From: Propionibacteriaceae bacterium
GTDB lineage: Bacteria > Actinomycetota > Actinomycetes > Propionibacteriales > Propionibacteriaceae
Direction: 5' to 3'
Length of the DNA: 54,267 nucleotides
Assembly (NCBI GenBank): GCA_031265875.1
Contig: JAISCA010000057.1
Location: 1-54,267, forward strand
Under the pieces are notes generated by a model. That model searched no databases. It worked only from the letters and a program-made list of their open reading frames with translations, and had not been told where the DNA came from. Position numbers and translations under genes: made by a program. This document shows, one piece after another, positions 20,515 through 30,286 of this stretch. Positions within the stretch are counted from its first letter, which is position 1. Every line of letters starts with the position of its first letter.

Positions 20515-22062
20515 TCAGTAAGCGAAGGACAGAGGAGCATCCTCGTCCTTGTTCAGGTCGACGGGCGGAACATCGGTCTCAGGCGGCAGCCCGATCTTGA
20601 TGTACTTGAGCAGCAGTTTGACTTCGAACACAGCCAGGACGCCGTAGATGACGGTGTACAGGATCAAAGTCAACAGCAGGATCGGCACTGAGTGGGCCAG
20701 CGTCGGATCGGGCGAGATGGCCAACTGAGTGGGCAGGACACCGTTGACGATCCAAGGCTGGCGGCCCATCTCGGTGAAGATCCAGCCGAAGCTGTTGGCC
20801 AACAGCGGCAGCAAGGGCATGGCCACGGCGATGGCCGTCATCAGCCCGCTGGGCTTGGGCGCCTTGTCCTTGCGCACCGCGATCAGGAAGAAGACACCGC
20901 CCAGCATGGCCAACAGGCCGATGCCGATCATCAGGCGGAAGCTCCAGAAGGCGACGGTGCTGTCAGGCGCCAGATCGCCGATCTGATCCCGGTCCGCGAT
21001 ATTGGCCAACTGGTCGGCGAAGCCGGCCTGCAGATCGAGTTGACCCAAAGGCTTGCCATCGGCGTCGGTCAAGCAGCTCTGCGGTGAGCCGCCATTGTCA
21101 GCCAGGCAGTCGATGAAGACCTGCTGGCGGTAGCCGTAATCGCGGAACTGGGCCTCCAGCTCGTCTAGGCCCTGAATGTTGTCAGTGCCGTAGAGCCAGT
21201 TCAAGAAGCCGGGGAAGAGCTCGACCCCGGGCAAGATCTGGAAGGCCGCCTCACCCGGCGTGGGCGAGGTTTGCAGCCCTTCGGCGGCGGCCATCTTGCT
21301 GGGTTGCGTGGCGACCATCTGCTTGCCCAGCAGATCGCCGGTCACGATCGTGCAAAGGCCGGCCACGATCAGGACCCAGGCCCCGATCTTGGTGCCCTTG
21401 CGGTACGCCACCAGGTCCCCTTCGGGGGCGGCGGCGGCCTTGGCCTTGATCAGACGATAGAAGGCGATGGCGGCCATGAAGGCCCCGGCCGTGACGAAAG
21501 AGGCGGCGATGGTGTGCGGCCACTGGGTCAAGAAGACCGGGTTGGTCAACAGGGCTAGGAAGTCGTTCAGCTCGGCCCGACCATTGGCGAACACGGCCCC
21601 AGTCGGATTCTGCATCCAGGAGTTGGCCGCGATGATGAAGATCGAGGAGATGAAGGTGCCGACCGCCCCTAGCCAGATAGAGGCTAGATGGACACCCTTG
21701 GACAGACGGCCCCAGCCGAAGATCCAGATGCCCAAGAAGGTGGATTCAAGGAAGAAGGCGATCAGAGCTTCCAGCGCCAAAGGAGCGCCGAAGATGTCGC
21801 CGACGAAGCGGCTGTACTCTGACCAGTTCATGCCGAACTGGAACTCCTGAACGATGCCGGTGACAACACCCATTGCAAAATTGATCAGGAAGAGCTTGCC
21901 GAAGAACTTAGTCAGCCTCAGATACGCCGAGTTGCCTGTCCTTGTCCAGACAGTTTGCAAGACGGCGGTTAGGAGACTGAGCGCGATCGTCAAAGGGACG
22001 AATAGGAAGTGGTAGACCGTCGTAATGCCGAACTGCCACCTGGCTACGGTTTCCGGACTCAT
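20515..22062 (-). CDS. cydA: Cytochrome bd ubiquinol oxidase subunit I
   Basis: The product has 515 residues. Conserved haem ligands are visible: His in TVYHFLFVPLT (residue about 18), His in TQWPHTIAASF (about 185) and Met in FWSFRLMIGIG (about 365). The quinol-binding Q loop follows GDLLGKQMVATQPSKMAAAE, and FTEMGRQPWIVNGVLPT is the conserved GRQPW region. The enzyme couples quinol oxidation to oxygen reduction without proton pumping. It heads the cydA-cydB-cydDC operon. No strong ribosome-binding site is seen before the ATG, and no clear Rex-type site in the 200-bp upstream gap. Confidence 0.97.
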   Translation of the reverse strand: MSPETVARWQFGITTVYHFLFVPLTIALSLLTAVLQTVWTRTGNSAYLRLTKFFGKLFLINFAMGVVTGIVQEFQFGMNWSEYSRFVGDIFGAPLALEALIAFFLESTFLGIWIFGWGRLSKGVHLASIWLGAVGTFISSIFIIAANSWMQNPTGAVFANGRAELNDFLALLTNPVFLTQWPHTIAASFVTAGAFMAAIAFYRLIKAKAAAAPEGDLVAYRKGTKIGAWVLIVAGLCTIVTGDLLGKQMVATQPSKMAAAEGLQTSPTPGEAAFQILPGVELFPGFLNWLYGTDNIQGLDELEAQFRDYGYRQQVFIDCLADNGGSPQSCLTDADGKPLGQLDLQAGFADQLANIADRDQIGDLAPDSTVAFWSFRLMIGIGLLAMLGGVFFLIAVRKDKAPKPSGLMTAIAVAMPLLPLLANSFGWIFTEMGRQPWIVNGVLPTQLAISPDPTLAHSVPILLLTLILYTVIYGVLAVFEVKLLLKYIKIGLPPETDVPPVDLNKDEDAPLSFAY

Positions 22063-22159
22063 GCCGCGAAACTACAACCCCCTGGGCACGGTTGTCCAGC
22101 TTGATCCGCGCGCCTGGACCGAAACTCACCCCGGAACGATCTTAACAAGCGGATTCTCA

Positions 22160-22177
22160 GACCCCGGCGGGGGGGTC
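22160..22177 (-). terminator. GC hairpin after the ABC exporter pair
   Basis: GACCCC (22160-22165) pairs with GGGGTC (22172-22177) around a short GC loop, in the 200-bp gap after the second exporter gene and before cydA. It could end the exporter transcript. Confidence 0.35.
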
Positions 22178-22263
22178 CATTTAGTCCAAGGATAGCCCTT
22201 TGACTAGGGTTTATATCTTCTACGAGAGTCGCTGGCCGAGCCGCCGGGGAGCCGGTTGGCGGC

Positions 22264-24372
22264 TCAGGGCGAATCTGTCCCCAGACCGGCGAATTGGGCC
22301 TGGTAGAGCCGCCAGTAGGCGCCTTGGGCCCGCAGCAGATCGGCGTGGCTGCCCTGCTCAACGATGTCGCCGTGTTCCATCACCAAGATCAGGTCGGCGT
22401 CCCGGATGGTGGACAAGCGGTGCGCGATGACGAAAGAGGTCCTGCCACGCCGCAAGGCCCCCATGGCTTTCTGGATCAAGACCTCGGTGCGGGTGTCGAC
22501 CGAGCTGGTGGCCTCGTCCAAGATCAACAGGCTGGGCTCGGACAGGAAGGCCCGCGCGATGGTCAGCAATTGCCGCTCGCCGGCCGAGACGTTGGAGCCC
22601 TCCTCGTCGATGACGGTGTCGTACCCGTCCGGCAGGGAGCGCACGAAGCGGTCGACGTAGGTGGCCTTGGCCGCCCGCAGGACGCTCTCCTGGCTGGCTC
22701 CCGGCTGACCGTAAGCGATGTTGTCACGGATGGTGCCGTGGAAGAGCCAGGTGTCCTGCAGCACCATGCCGATCTCGTTCCGCAGCACGCCCCTGGGCAA
22801 GCTGGCGATGTCGACCCCGTCCAGGCTGATACGGCCGGACTGGACGTCGTAGAAGCGCATCAGGAGATTGACCAGGGTGGTCTTGCCGGCCCCGGTCGGC
22901 CCCACGATGGCGATGGTCTGGCCGGGCTCGGCCACCAGCGAGAGGTCGGTCATGAGGGGATGGTCCGGCTCGTAGGAGAAGCTGACGTGGTCGAACTCGA
23001 TCCGCCCCGAGACCGGCTGGGGCAGACTGGCGTCGCGCTCGGCCGGCTCCTCGGCCACGTCCAAGACCTCGAAGACCCGTTCGGCCGAGGCCACCCCGGA
23101 CTGCAACAGATTGGCCATCGAAGCCAGTTGGTTGATCGGCTGGGTGAACTGGCGCGAGTACTGGATGAAGGCCTGGACGTCGCCCAGGGTGATCTGGCCC
23201 GACGCCACTCTGAGACCGCCCACCACCGCCACCACGACGTAGGTCAGATTGCCCACGAAACCCATCAGAGGCATGATGACGCCGGACATGAACTGGGCCC
23301 GGAAGGCGGCCTCGTACAACTGCCCGTTCTTCTCCGCGAAGGCTTGGCCGACCTCCCGCTGACGGCCGAAGACCTTGACCAAGGAGTGGCCGCTGTAGGC
23401 CTCCTCGATGTGGCCGTTCAACTCGCCGGTGGCCTTCCACATGGCGGCGAAACGCTTCTGCGACCGCTTCATGATCAACCCGGCCAGGACGATCGAGATC
23501 GGGATCGAGATCAGGGCCACCAGCGTCAACAGGCCGGACAGGGTCAACATCATGATCAGGACGGCCACCACCGTCAGCAGGGCGGTGACGACCTGGGACA
23601 GGGTCTGCTGGAGGGACTGGGCGATGTTGTCGATGTCATTGGTGACGCGCGACAGCAGCTCGCCCCGGGGCTGGGAGTCGAAGTAGCTCAAAGGCAAGCG
23701 GTCGAGCTTGTTCGCCACCTGCTGGCGCATCCGGAAGACGGTGCGCTGGACCACGCCGTTGATCAGCCAACCGGCCACGATCATGCCGGTGGCCCCGAGC
23801 AGGCAGAAGGCGACGGCCAACATGATGACCGTGGCCAAGCGCGAGAAGTCGATGCCCACCCCGGGGGTGAAGTCCATCCGGGTCAGCATGTCCAGCATGG
23901 ACTGGTTGAAGTCGCCGGCCGCCCCCTGCGTCAGCATGTCCAGGACCTGTTGACGTGACACGGAAGTGGGATCGACGCCGCGCTGGCTCAACTGGTCGCC
24001 CACCAACTGGCCGATGATGCCGGAGAAGATGACGTCGGTGGCGCGACCCAACAACTTGGGCACGTAGACGTTGACCGCCACCGAGACGGTGGCGAAGGCG
24101 ACGGCCACCACGACCCGCAACAGCTCTGGTTTGAGATAGCCCAACATACGCCGGAAGGAGGGGCCGAAGTTGACCGCCTTCTCGGACACCCGGGCCCCGG
24201 GCGGGCCACCGCCGGGGCCGCCGTGACCGCCGGACGGACCGAAGCGGGGTCTGGGGTTGGCCTTGGCCGGAGCGGCCGGGCTAGCGGGGCTGGCCGGAAC
24301 GGAACTGACCTGATCGGGGCTGGCCGGAACGGTCGGGACCGACTGGGACGGGTTGGCTGGACGCTCGCTCAT
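22264..24372 (-). CDS. ABC half-exporter (catalytically complete subunit)
   Basis: The start is an ATG at 24372 overlapping the preceding stop (ATGA), giving 702 residues; the longer open frame upstream runs inside the neighbour. A Pro/Ala-rich cytoplasmic head of about 80 residues is followed by six membrane helices (about 90-390) and a nucleotide-binding domain with GPTGAGKTT, NVSAGERQLLTIARA and LLILDEATSSVD. The catalytic Glu (DEAT) is present. With the partner at 24369-26114 it forms a heterodimeric type IV exporter of the LmrCD/BmrCD kind, likely multidrug. It is the last gene of a TetR-controlled operon. Substrate unknown. Confidence 0.92.
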   Translation of the reverse strand: MSERPANPSQSVPTVPASPDQVSSVPASPASPAAPAKANPRPRFGPSGGHGGPGGGPPGARVSEKAVNFGPSFRRMLGYLKPELLRVVVAVAFATVSVAVNVYVPKLLGRATDVIFSGIIGQLVGDQLSQRGVDPTSVSRQQVLDMLTQGAAGDFNQSMLDMLTRMDFTPGVGIDFSRLATVIMLAVAFCLLGATGMIVAGWLINGVVQRTVFRMRQQVANKLDRLPLSYFDSQPRGELLSRVTNDIDNIAQSLQQTLSQVVTALLTVVAVLIMMLTLSGLLTLVALISIPISIVLAGLIMKRSQKRFAAMWKATGELNGHIEEAYSGHSLVKVFGRQREVGQAFAEKNGQLYEAAFRAQFMSGVIMPLMGFVGNLTYVVVAVVGGLRVASGQITLGDVQAFIQYSRQFTQPINQLASMANLLQSGVASAERVFEVLDVAEEPAERDASLPQPVSGRIEFDHVSFSYEPDHPLMTDLSLVAEPGQTIAIVGPTGAGKTTLVNLLMRFYDVQSGRISLDGVDIASLPRGVLRNEIGMVLQDTWLFHGTIRDNIAYGQPGASQESVLRAAKATYVDRFVRSLPDGYDTVIDEEGSNVSAGERQLLTIARAFLSEPSLLILDEATSSVDTRTEVLIQKAMGALRRGRTSFVIAHRLSTIRDADLILVMEHGDIVEQGSHADLLRAQGAYWRLYQAQFAGLGTDSP

Positions 24373-26114
24373 GCCACCATCTCCTCGGCGCTGAGTTGGG
24401 ACTCGACGATCTCGCGGTAGGTCTGGCAACTCTCCAGCAGCTCGTCGTGCCGGCCTTGACCGACGATCCGGCCGGCCTCCAAGACCAAGATCTGGTCGGC
24501 CTGGCGGATGGTGGAGACGCGCTGGGCCACGATCAAGACCGAGGACTGTCTGGTCTCCTCGACCAAGGCGGCCCTCAGCCGGGCGTCGGTGGCGACGTCG
24601 AGGGCGGAGAAGGAGTCGTCGAAGATGTAGACCTCCGGTCGCTTGACCAGGGCGCGGGCGATGGACAGACGCTGCCGCTGGCCGCCCGAGACGTTGGAGC
24701 CGCCCTGGGCGATGGGGGCCTGAAGGCCCTCCGGCAGCTCCGACACGAAGTCCTTGGCTTGGGCCACCTCCAGCGCCCGCCAGAGGTCCTCGTCGCTGGC
24801 CTCGGGCTGGCCGTAACGCAGATTCGAGGCCACCGTGCCGGAGAAGAGGTAGGGCTTCTGCGGCACCAGTCCGATCTTGGACCAGAGCAGGTCGGGATCG
24901 AGCTGACGCAGATCGACCCCGTCGAGCCGGACCTGGCCGGAGCTGACGTCGAACAAGCGGGGGATCAGATTGATCAAGGTGGTCTTGCCTGAGCCGGTGG
25001 CTCCGATCACGGCCGTGACCTGACCGGGGCTGAGGGTGAAGTCGATGTCGGACAGCAGAGCCTCTTCGGCGCCGGGGTAACGGAAGCCGACTTGCCGTAG
25101 TTCGACCTCGCCGCGACCGCTCGGCTGGACCGGGTGATCCGGCGGTTCGACCGTCGACTCGGTGTCCAGCACCTCCATGATGCGACGGGCGCAGACCGCC
25201 GCCCGAGGCACCATCACCAACATCATGGTGGCCATCATGACCGACATCAGAATTTGCATGATGTAGGAGATGAAGGCGGTCAACTGGCCCACCTGCATGG
25301 CGCCGGAGTCGATCTGGCTGGCGCCGAACCACATCACACCGACGTTGGACAGGTTGAGCACGATCATGACCAGGGGGAACAGGGTCATCATCAGCCGGCC
25401 GACCTTGAGGCCGGTGTCGGTCAACTCGCGGTTGGCCTGGCCGAAACGCTCGGCCTCGTAATCCTCCCGGACGAAGGCGCGCACCACCCGGATGCCGGAG
25501 ATGTGCTCGCGCAGGACCCGGTTGATGGTGTCGGTGCGGGTCTGCATGGCGCTGAAGAGGGGACCCATGCGGGACAGCACGACGGCGGCGATGATGGCCA
25601 AGGCCCCGACGGCGGCGGCGATCAACCAGCTCAGGGAGACGTTGGTGCGCAGGGCCATGTAGACGCCGCCGACCATGGTGATGGGGGCGCCCAGGATCAG
25701 GATGCAGGTCATCAAGACGACCATCTGGACCTGTTGCACGTCATTGGTGTTGCGGGTCAGGAGGGAGGGGGCTCCGAAACGGTTCAGCTCACGGGTGGAG
25801 AAAGCCAAGGCGCGGTCGAAGATGTGTTGGCGGACGTCGCGCCCGAAGCCCATGGCCAGCCGGGCTCCGAAGTAGACGGCGCAGACCTGGCTGACGACCT
25901 GACTGGCGGAGACGGCCAGCATGATGCCGCCGTAGGTCCAGATGTACCCGGTGTCGCCCTTGGCCACGCCGTTGTCGATGATGTCGGCGTTGAGGCGGGG
26001 CAGGTAGAGGCTGGCGATGGTGGCAGCGAACTGGAAGATCACCACCGCGATGGCCTGGCCGGTGTACGGCTTGAGGTGGCTGAAGACCAGCCGGAGCAGA
26101 GGGTTTCGGGTCAT
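24369..26114 (-). CDS. ABC half-exporter (degenerate catalytic site subunit)
   Basis: The product has 581 residues; its ATG overlaps the TetR stop by 4 bp. Six membrane helices (about 15-320) precede a nucleotide-binding domain with GATGSGKTTL, NVSGGQRQRLSIARALV and YIFDDSFSALD. The Walker B catalytic Glu is replaced by Asp (FDDSFSALD), the typical mark of the degenerate site in heterodimeric exporters such as LmrC. Its partner has the normal Glu. This asymmetry supports a heterodimer with one hydrolysing site. Membrane-located, likely drug or lipid export. Confidence 0.93.
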   Translation of the reverse strand: MTRNPLLRLVFSHLKPYTGQAIAVVIFQFAATIASLYLPRLNADIIDNGVAKGDTGYIWTYGGIMLAVSASQVVSQVCAVYFGARLAMGFGRDVRQHIFDRALAFSTRELNRFGAPSLLTRNTNDVQQVQMVVLMTCILILGAPITMVGGVYMALRTNVSLSWLIAAAVGALAIIAAVVLSRMGPLFSAMQTRTDTINRVLREHISGIRVVRAFVREDYEAERFGQANRELTDTGLKVGRLMMTLFPLVMIVLNLSNVGVMWFGASQIDSGAMQVGQLTAFISYIMQILMSVMMATMMLVMVPRAAVCARRIMEVLDTESTVEPPDHPVQPSGRGEVELRQVGFRYPGAEEALLSDIDFTLSPGQVTAVIGATGSGKTTLINLIPRLFDVSSGQVRLDGVDLRQLDPDLLWSKIGLVPQKPYLFSGTVASNLRYGQPEASDEDLWRALEVAQAKDFVSELPEGLQAPIAQGGSNVSGGQRQRLSIARALVKRPEVYIFDDSFSALDVATDARLRAALVEETRQSSVLIVAQRVSTIRQADQILVLEAGRIVGQGRHDELLESCQTYREIVESQLSAEEMVA

Positions 26115-26884
26115 TGATGGTCTTTCATGGTGTCGGAGCCGAGTCGGCGGTCGCGATCGGGTGCGGTCTCAGCGTCGCGGGTGGGGTCGGGATTGAGCAG
26201 GGCGCCTAGGACCAAGCGGTTGATGTTGGCGGCGTCCAGCAGACGGGGGTGGCCCAGAGGGGCCATGGCCGTGGCCAGGGTAAGCAAGCGGATGTAGGCG
26301 GCGGCCAATTCCAGGTCGACCGTCAGTCGTTCCCGGTCTGGGGCCAGAACCGCCACGATGGCTTCCAAGAGGTCCTGTCCCCGGCGGTCGAAATCGATCC
26401 GGTGGCCGCTCCACGGTCCCCGCTTGGAGCAAGGGCCAGGTCCCTCCCCCGGAACGCAGCGGTCCTCTCCCGGACCCGGCCCGGGACCGTGGCCGAACTT
26501 CCCCGCCGGGCCGAATTTGCCCTCCGGTCCGAACTCGAAACGGGCCTGGGGCGTGTGCAGCACCATCATCAGGGAGCGCATCCGGCGACTGGATCCCATC
26601 AGCAACTCGACCAGGCAGTCGATCCGCTGGGGCAGGGGCTGGTCCGGGTCGATGGCCTCGACTTGAGACACCAACTGGCTCGGCTCCATGACGGTTTGAA
26701 CGGCCTCGCGCAGCAAGTCGCGCTTGGTCTCGAAATAACGGAAGATGGTGCCCTCGGCCACCCCGGCGGCGGTCGCGATGGCACGGGTCGAGATGTCCAG
26801 TCCATGCTCGATCAGGAGCGGTATGGTGGCCGCGATGATGGATCGGCGGCGTTCTTGGGGCGGCTGGGCAGAGGCACGGGCCAT
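26111..26884 (-). CDS. TetR-family regulator of the ABC exporter operon
   Basis: The product has 257 residues. The N-terminal helix-turn-helix region (RRSIIAATIPLLIEHGLDIS, then IATAAGVAEGTIFRYFETKR) is typical of TetR. The ligand-binding part holds an unusual Gly/Pro-rich insertion (about residues 118-155, KFGPAGKFGHGPGPGPGEDR), which lengthens it beyond the usual 200. It heads the exporter operon with 4-bp overlaps and has a perfect palindrome just upstream, so autoregulation and repression of the exporter are likely. The inducing ligand is probably an exported compound (inference). Confidence 0.92.
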   Translation of the reverse strand: MARASAQPPQERRRSIIAATIPLLIEHGLDISTRAIATAAGVAEGTIFRYFETKRDLLREAVQTVMEPSQLVSQVEAIDPDQPLPQRIDCLVELLMGSSRRMRSLMMVLHTPQARFEFGPEGKFGPAGKFGHGPGPGPGEDRCVPGEGPGPCSKRGPWSGHRIDFDRRGQDLLEAIVAVLAPDRERLTVDLELAAAYIRLLTLATAMAPLGHPRLLDAANINRLVLGALLNPDPTRDAETAPDRDRRLGSDTMKDHQ

Positions 26885-26895
26885 GCCCAGATCAT

Positions 26896-26917
26896 AGTGA
26901 GTGAGTCCTCACTCACT
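26896..26917. promoter_or_regulatory. Palindromic operator for the TetR regulator
   Basis: AGTGAGTGAG at 26896-26905 and CTCACTCACT at 26908-26917 are perfect inverted repeats with a 2-bp spacer, 12 bp upstream of the TetR start codon. TetR-type operators with TGAGTGA half-sites in front of exporter operons are well known. It also faces the divergent DUF2079 gene. Confidence 0.82.
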
Positions 26918-27207
26918 CAAATCGGCTCGATCCGACGGCATTGGCGACCGTCTAGAAGCCCCAAAAAGCGTCCTCCCTCCGCTGCGCTCCGGTCCGGTAC
27001 TTTCCGGGGACCCCGAGAAACCGAAACGCGGCTCATTCGTCGAAGTTTCAGACTCCTAGTGAAGCTAGGCAGCCGCCCGGACGAACCGGGTCATTGGACA
27101 GTCAAGCGTCTCAAAGGGAAGAATCGCCAGGGTCCCAGACCGCTTCGACGCCAGCGCCCCCAGCGGCCCCGGACAGCCGGTCGAAGACAAGGAAAGGTGG
27201 TCCGTCC
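26918..27207. other. Divergent intergenic region
   Basis: About 290 bp between the TetR gene and the DUF2079 protein. It contains the outer edge of the palindrome, GC-rich stretches and no gene I can support. The DUF2079 frame may begin as early as 27094. Confidence 0.35.
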
Positions 27208-28689
27208 GTGGCCCATGGCCCTGACGCCGATCCGGCGGCCAGCCCGTGGCGGCCCGGCCGGATCTGGTTCGACGGGCTCCGCCGCCGCTCCGCCAGCGGT
27301 TGGCGGAAGCTGGTCGCAGCCGTCCGCCGCCACCGGCCCGGCCCTATCCTGGCCTTGGCCGGATTGGTCATGGCCGTCCACGTCGCGATCGCCCTGAACC
27401 GCTACGCCACCTACCAACTCGGCTTCGATCTGGCCCTGTTCGGGGAGTCGGTGCGGGAATACAGCCAGTTTCAGGCGCCGCTCTCGACCATCAAGTCCAG
27501 CCTGCCCTTCAACATGCTGGGCGACCACTTCACACCGATCCTGACGCTGCTGGCCCCGATCTACCGGCTCATACCCGACATCCGTGTCCTGCTGGTGGCC
27601 CAGGCCTTCCTCTTCGCTCTGACCGCCGCCATCATCGGACTGTGGGCGGCGCGGCGGATCGGCCGGGGCGTCGGAATGCTGGTGACAGTCGCCTTCGGGC
27701 TGTCCTGGGGCATCGTCCACGCCCTGCTGTTCGACTTCCATGAGGTCGCCTTCGCCACTCCCCTGCTGGCCTTGGCCCTGATCGCGCTGCGCCAGGAACG
27801 CTGGGGCTGGCTTTGGGTCTGCGTCGTCCTGCTCTGGTTGACCAAGGAGGACACCACCTTCGTGACGGCCGGCCTCGGTTTGCTGCTGTTGACCCGGCGG
27901 CGCTGGCTCCAGGGCCTGGCCCTGGGAGCCGCCAGCCTGGGCGTCTTCCTAGTCTTGGTCCGGTTGGTCATCCCCTGGTTGAGCCAGAGCGGCGTCTACA
28001 CCTACTTCGACGTGGTGGAGAGTTCGCCTTGGTCCGTCCTGGCCAGCCACCTGTTCAACCCCACCTTCGCCACCTTCGCCGGGGCCGTGGCCCTGGTGGC
28101 CGGAGTCGGTCTCAGCTCGCCCGTCATGGTGGTCTTGGCGCCACTGGTGCTGTCCCGCCTGGTCTCGACCAAGTCGATCTACTTCGAGCTGCAGCACCAC
28201 TACCACGTCCTGGTCATGGTGGTCTGCTTCATGGCCTTGATCGAGGCCTGGGAACATTGGCGCTCGAAGCTCCGGCCTTGGGCGGCCCGGCTGTTGACGG
28301 TCGGGCAGATCGTCCTGCTCGGCTTGGTCACGGCCCACGGCGTCGAGGTCGCGATCCACACCGGCGGACTCGACCGGACGCCGTCCAACTGCTCGGTCTG
28401 CGCCTCTATCGACGCCGCCCTGCCCGCCGTCCCGGACGGGGCCGACGTGGCGGCCGAGGTCTACATCTTGCCCCACCTGGTGGACCGGGCCCGGCCCCGT
28501 ATGGCCATGCCCGACTGGCTGGACCAGACCGGCCGCCCGCTCGACCCCGACTGGGTGATCTTGAACCGGGCCTCGTCGGCCAACGGCAACCCGGAGAACC
28601 ACTGGGAGGCCGAGACGGCGGACCGGCTGCGCCAGCTGGGCTACCAGACCGCCTACGAGGACGGTCCCATCGTGGTCCTACATCGTTGA
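27208..28689 (+). CDS. DUF2079 family polytopic membrane protein
   Basis: I chose the GTG at 27208 because GGAAAGG stands about 9 nt upstream; a TTG at 27094 would add 38 residues. The 493-residue product has about nine to ten membrane helices. The segments YQLGFDLALFGESVREY, FNMLGDHFTPILTLLAPIYR and LLFDFHEVAFATPLLALAL match DUF2079, a family distantly related to GT-C glycosyltransferases; the acidic/His pair in GDHF recalls their active loop. The C-terminal soluble part (about 400-493) carries VPDGADVAAEVYILPHL. A sugar-lipid transfer activity is possible but unproven. It precedes lysS by 25 bp. Confidence 0.85.
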   Translation: MAHGPDADPAASPWRPGRIWFDGLRRRSASGWRKLVAAVRRHRPGPILALAGLVMAVHVAIALNRYATYQLGFDLALFGESVREYSQFQAPLSTIKSSLPFNMLGDHFTPILTLLAPIYRLIPDIRVLLVAQAFLFALTAAIIGLWAARRIGRGVGMLVTVAFGLSWGIVHALLFDFHEVAFATPLLALALIALRQERWGWLWVCVVLLWLTKEDTTFVTAGLGLLLLTRRRWLQGLALGAASLGVFLVLVRLVIPWLSQSGVYTYFDVVESSPWSVLASHLFNPTFATFAGAVALVAGVGLSSPVMVVLAPLVLSRLVSTKSIYFELQHHYHVLVMVVCFMALIEAWEHWRSKLRPWAARLLTVGQIVLLGLVTAHGVEVAIHTGGLDRTPSNCSVCASIDAALPAVPDGADVAAEVYILPHLVDRARPRMAMPDWLDQTGRPLDPDWVILNRASSANGNPENHWEAETADRLRQLGYQTAYEDGPIVVLHR

Positions 28690-28714
28690 GCGGGTCTGGC
28701 ATATCCTTACCAAA

Positions 28715-30244
28715 GTGACCGATGACGCCTTGGACCTGACCGCTCAGACCACCCCCGATCTCAATGAGCAGATGCGGGTGCGGCTGGACAAGCGGGACCA
28801 GTTGGTCCAGGCCGGCCTGGCCCCGTATCCGGCCGCCGTCCAGCGGACTCACTCCCTGGCCCAAGTCCGGCAGGGCTGGGGCGACCGCTTGGAGCCGGGC
28901 CAGGAGACCGCCGATCTGGTGTCGGTGGCGGGCCGGGTGGTCCACCTCCGTAACACCGGCAAGTTGTGCTTCGCCACTCTGCAGGACGGCTTCTCGGCCG
29001 ACAGCTTGGGCGAACGGCTCCAGGTCATGCTGTCGCTGGCCGAGGTCGGCCCCGAGCGGTTGGAGGACTGGAAGGCCCAGGTCGACCTGGGCGACTTCAT
29101 CTCCGCCTCCGGCCGGGTCATCGCCTCCAAGCGGGGCGAACTGTCGGTCCTGGCCCAAAGCTGGACCATGGCCTCCAAGGCCCTGCGTCCGCTGCCGGTC
29201 CTGCACAAGGACCTGAGCGAGGAGACCAGGGTGCGCCAGCGCCAAGCCGACCTGGTGGTGCGGCCGGCCGCCCGGGACATGGTGCGGACCCGCTCGGCCG
29301 TGATGGGAGCCCTGCGTCGAGGGCTGGAGCAAGAGGGCTTCCTGGAGGTCGAGACCCCGATCCTGCAGATCATCCACGGCGGCGCGGCGGCCCGTCCCTT
29401 CCGCACCCACCTGAACGTCTTCGACCAACCCATGACCTTGCGCATCGCCTTGGAGCTGCACCTCAAGCGGGCCATGGCCGGCGGGGCCGACCGGGTCTAC
29501 GAGATCGGGCGCATCTTCCGTAACGAGGGCATCGACTCCTCCCACTCGGCCGAGTTCTCGATGCTGGAGTTCTACGCCGCCTGGGGCGACCAACACTCCG
29601 TCGCCGCCACCTGCCAACGCCTGATCCAAGCCAGCGCCGACGCCGCCCTGGGCCAGCGCCAAGTGGTGGTGGACGGACACGACATCGACCTGGACGGTCA
29701 GTGGCGCTGGGCCAGCTTCTACGACCTGGTCAGCCAAGCCGTGGGCGAGGTGATCGACCCCGGCACCCCGGTTGAGAGCCTGCGCCAGCAGGCCGACCGG
29801 CGGGGCTTGGAATACGACCCCGGCTGGGAGGCCGGCAAGATGGCGATGGAGTTGTACTCCGAACTGGTCGAGGACGAGTTGATCGAACCGACCTTCGTGC
29901 ACAGCTTCCCCGCCATCGCCCAACCCTTGGCCCGGCCCAACGACGACGACCCCCGCCTGGTCGACGCCTGGGACTTGATCATCGGCGGCGTCGAGCGCGG
30001 CACCGGCTTCTCCGAGCTGATCGACCCGGTCATACAACGCCAGCGCCTGACCGAGCAATCGATCAAGGCCGCCGCCGGCGACCCGGAGTCGATGGAGCTG
30101 GACGAGGACTTCCTGATCGCCCTCGAACAAGGCGCCCCGCCCATGGGCGGCGTCGGCCTGGGGGTGGACCGCCTGCTCATGCTGCTGACCGGGGCCGGTA
30201 TCCGCGAGACCATCCTCTTCCCCCTGCTGCGGCCCCAGGGCTGA
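28715..30244 (+). CDS. lysS: Lysyl-tRNA synthetase, class II
   Basis: The product has 509 residues from a GTG. An N-terminal OB-fold anticodon-binding domain (about 60-160, [20 protein letters not shown]) precedes the class II catalytic core: motif 1 ([10 protein letters not shown]), motif 2 ([20 protein letters not shown]) and motif 3 ([20 protein letters not shown]). The sequence from [11 protein letters not shown] to the end closely follows the mycobacterial LysS pattern (for example [13 protein letters not shown] and [12 protein letters not shown]). It charges tRNA-Lys in the cytoplasm. In mycobacteria it lies next to lsr2-clpC; here it is about 20 kb from them. It converges with the MacB-like gene across a hairpin. 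Confidence 0.96.
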   Translation: MTDDALDLTAQTTPDLNEQMRVRLDKRDQLVQAGLAPYPAAVQRTHSLAQVRQGWGDRLEPGQETADLVSVAGRVVHLRNTGKLCFATLQDGFSADSLGERLQVMLSLAEVGPERLEDWKAQVDLGDFISASGRVIASKRGELSVLAQSWTMASKALRPLPVLHKDLSEETRVRQRQADLVVRPAARDMVRTRSAVMGALRRGLEQEGFLEVETPILQIIHGGAAARPFRTHLNVFDQPMTLRIALELHLKRAMAGGADRVYEIGRIFRNEGIDSSHSAEFSMLEFYAAWGDQHSVAATCQRLIQASADAALGQRQVVVDGHDIDLDGQWRWASFYDLVSQAVGEVIDPGTPVESLRQQADRRGLEYDPGWEAGKMAMELYSELVEDELIEPTFVHSFPAIAQPLARPNDDDPRLVDAWDLIIGGVERGTGFSELIDPVIQRQRLTEQSIKAAAGDPESMELDEDFLIALEQGAPPMGGVGLGVDRLLMLLTGAGIRETILFPLLRPQG

Positions 30245-30251
30245 GCCGAAA

Positions 30252-30286
30252 CGAGAGACCCCGCCCCAGGCCAGTCAGGCCTCTCG
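30252..30286. terminator. Hairpin between convergent lysS and MacB-like gene
   Basis: CGAGAGACC (30252-30260) can pair with GGCCTCTCG (30278-30286) with one mismatch, around a 17-nt loop. It lies 8 bp after the lysS stop and overlaps the end of the converging gene. Confidence 0.4.

Noticed and set aside
22063-22263. Rex-type operator before cydA
   Set aside because: No TTGTGA-type inverted repeat was found in the gap by eye.
24373-25332. N-terminal extension of the second half-exporter into the upstream gene
   Set aside because: It is an out-of-frame reading of the partner gene; the ATG at 24372 overlaps the partner stop as ATGA and begins a normal exporter.
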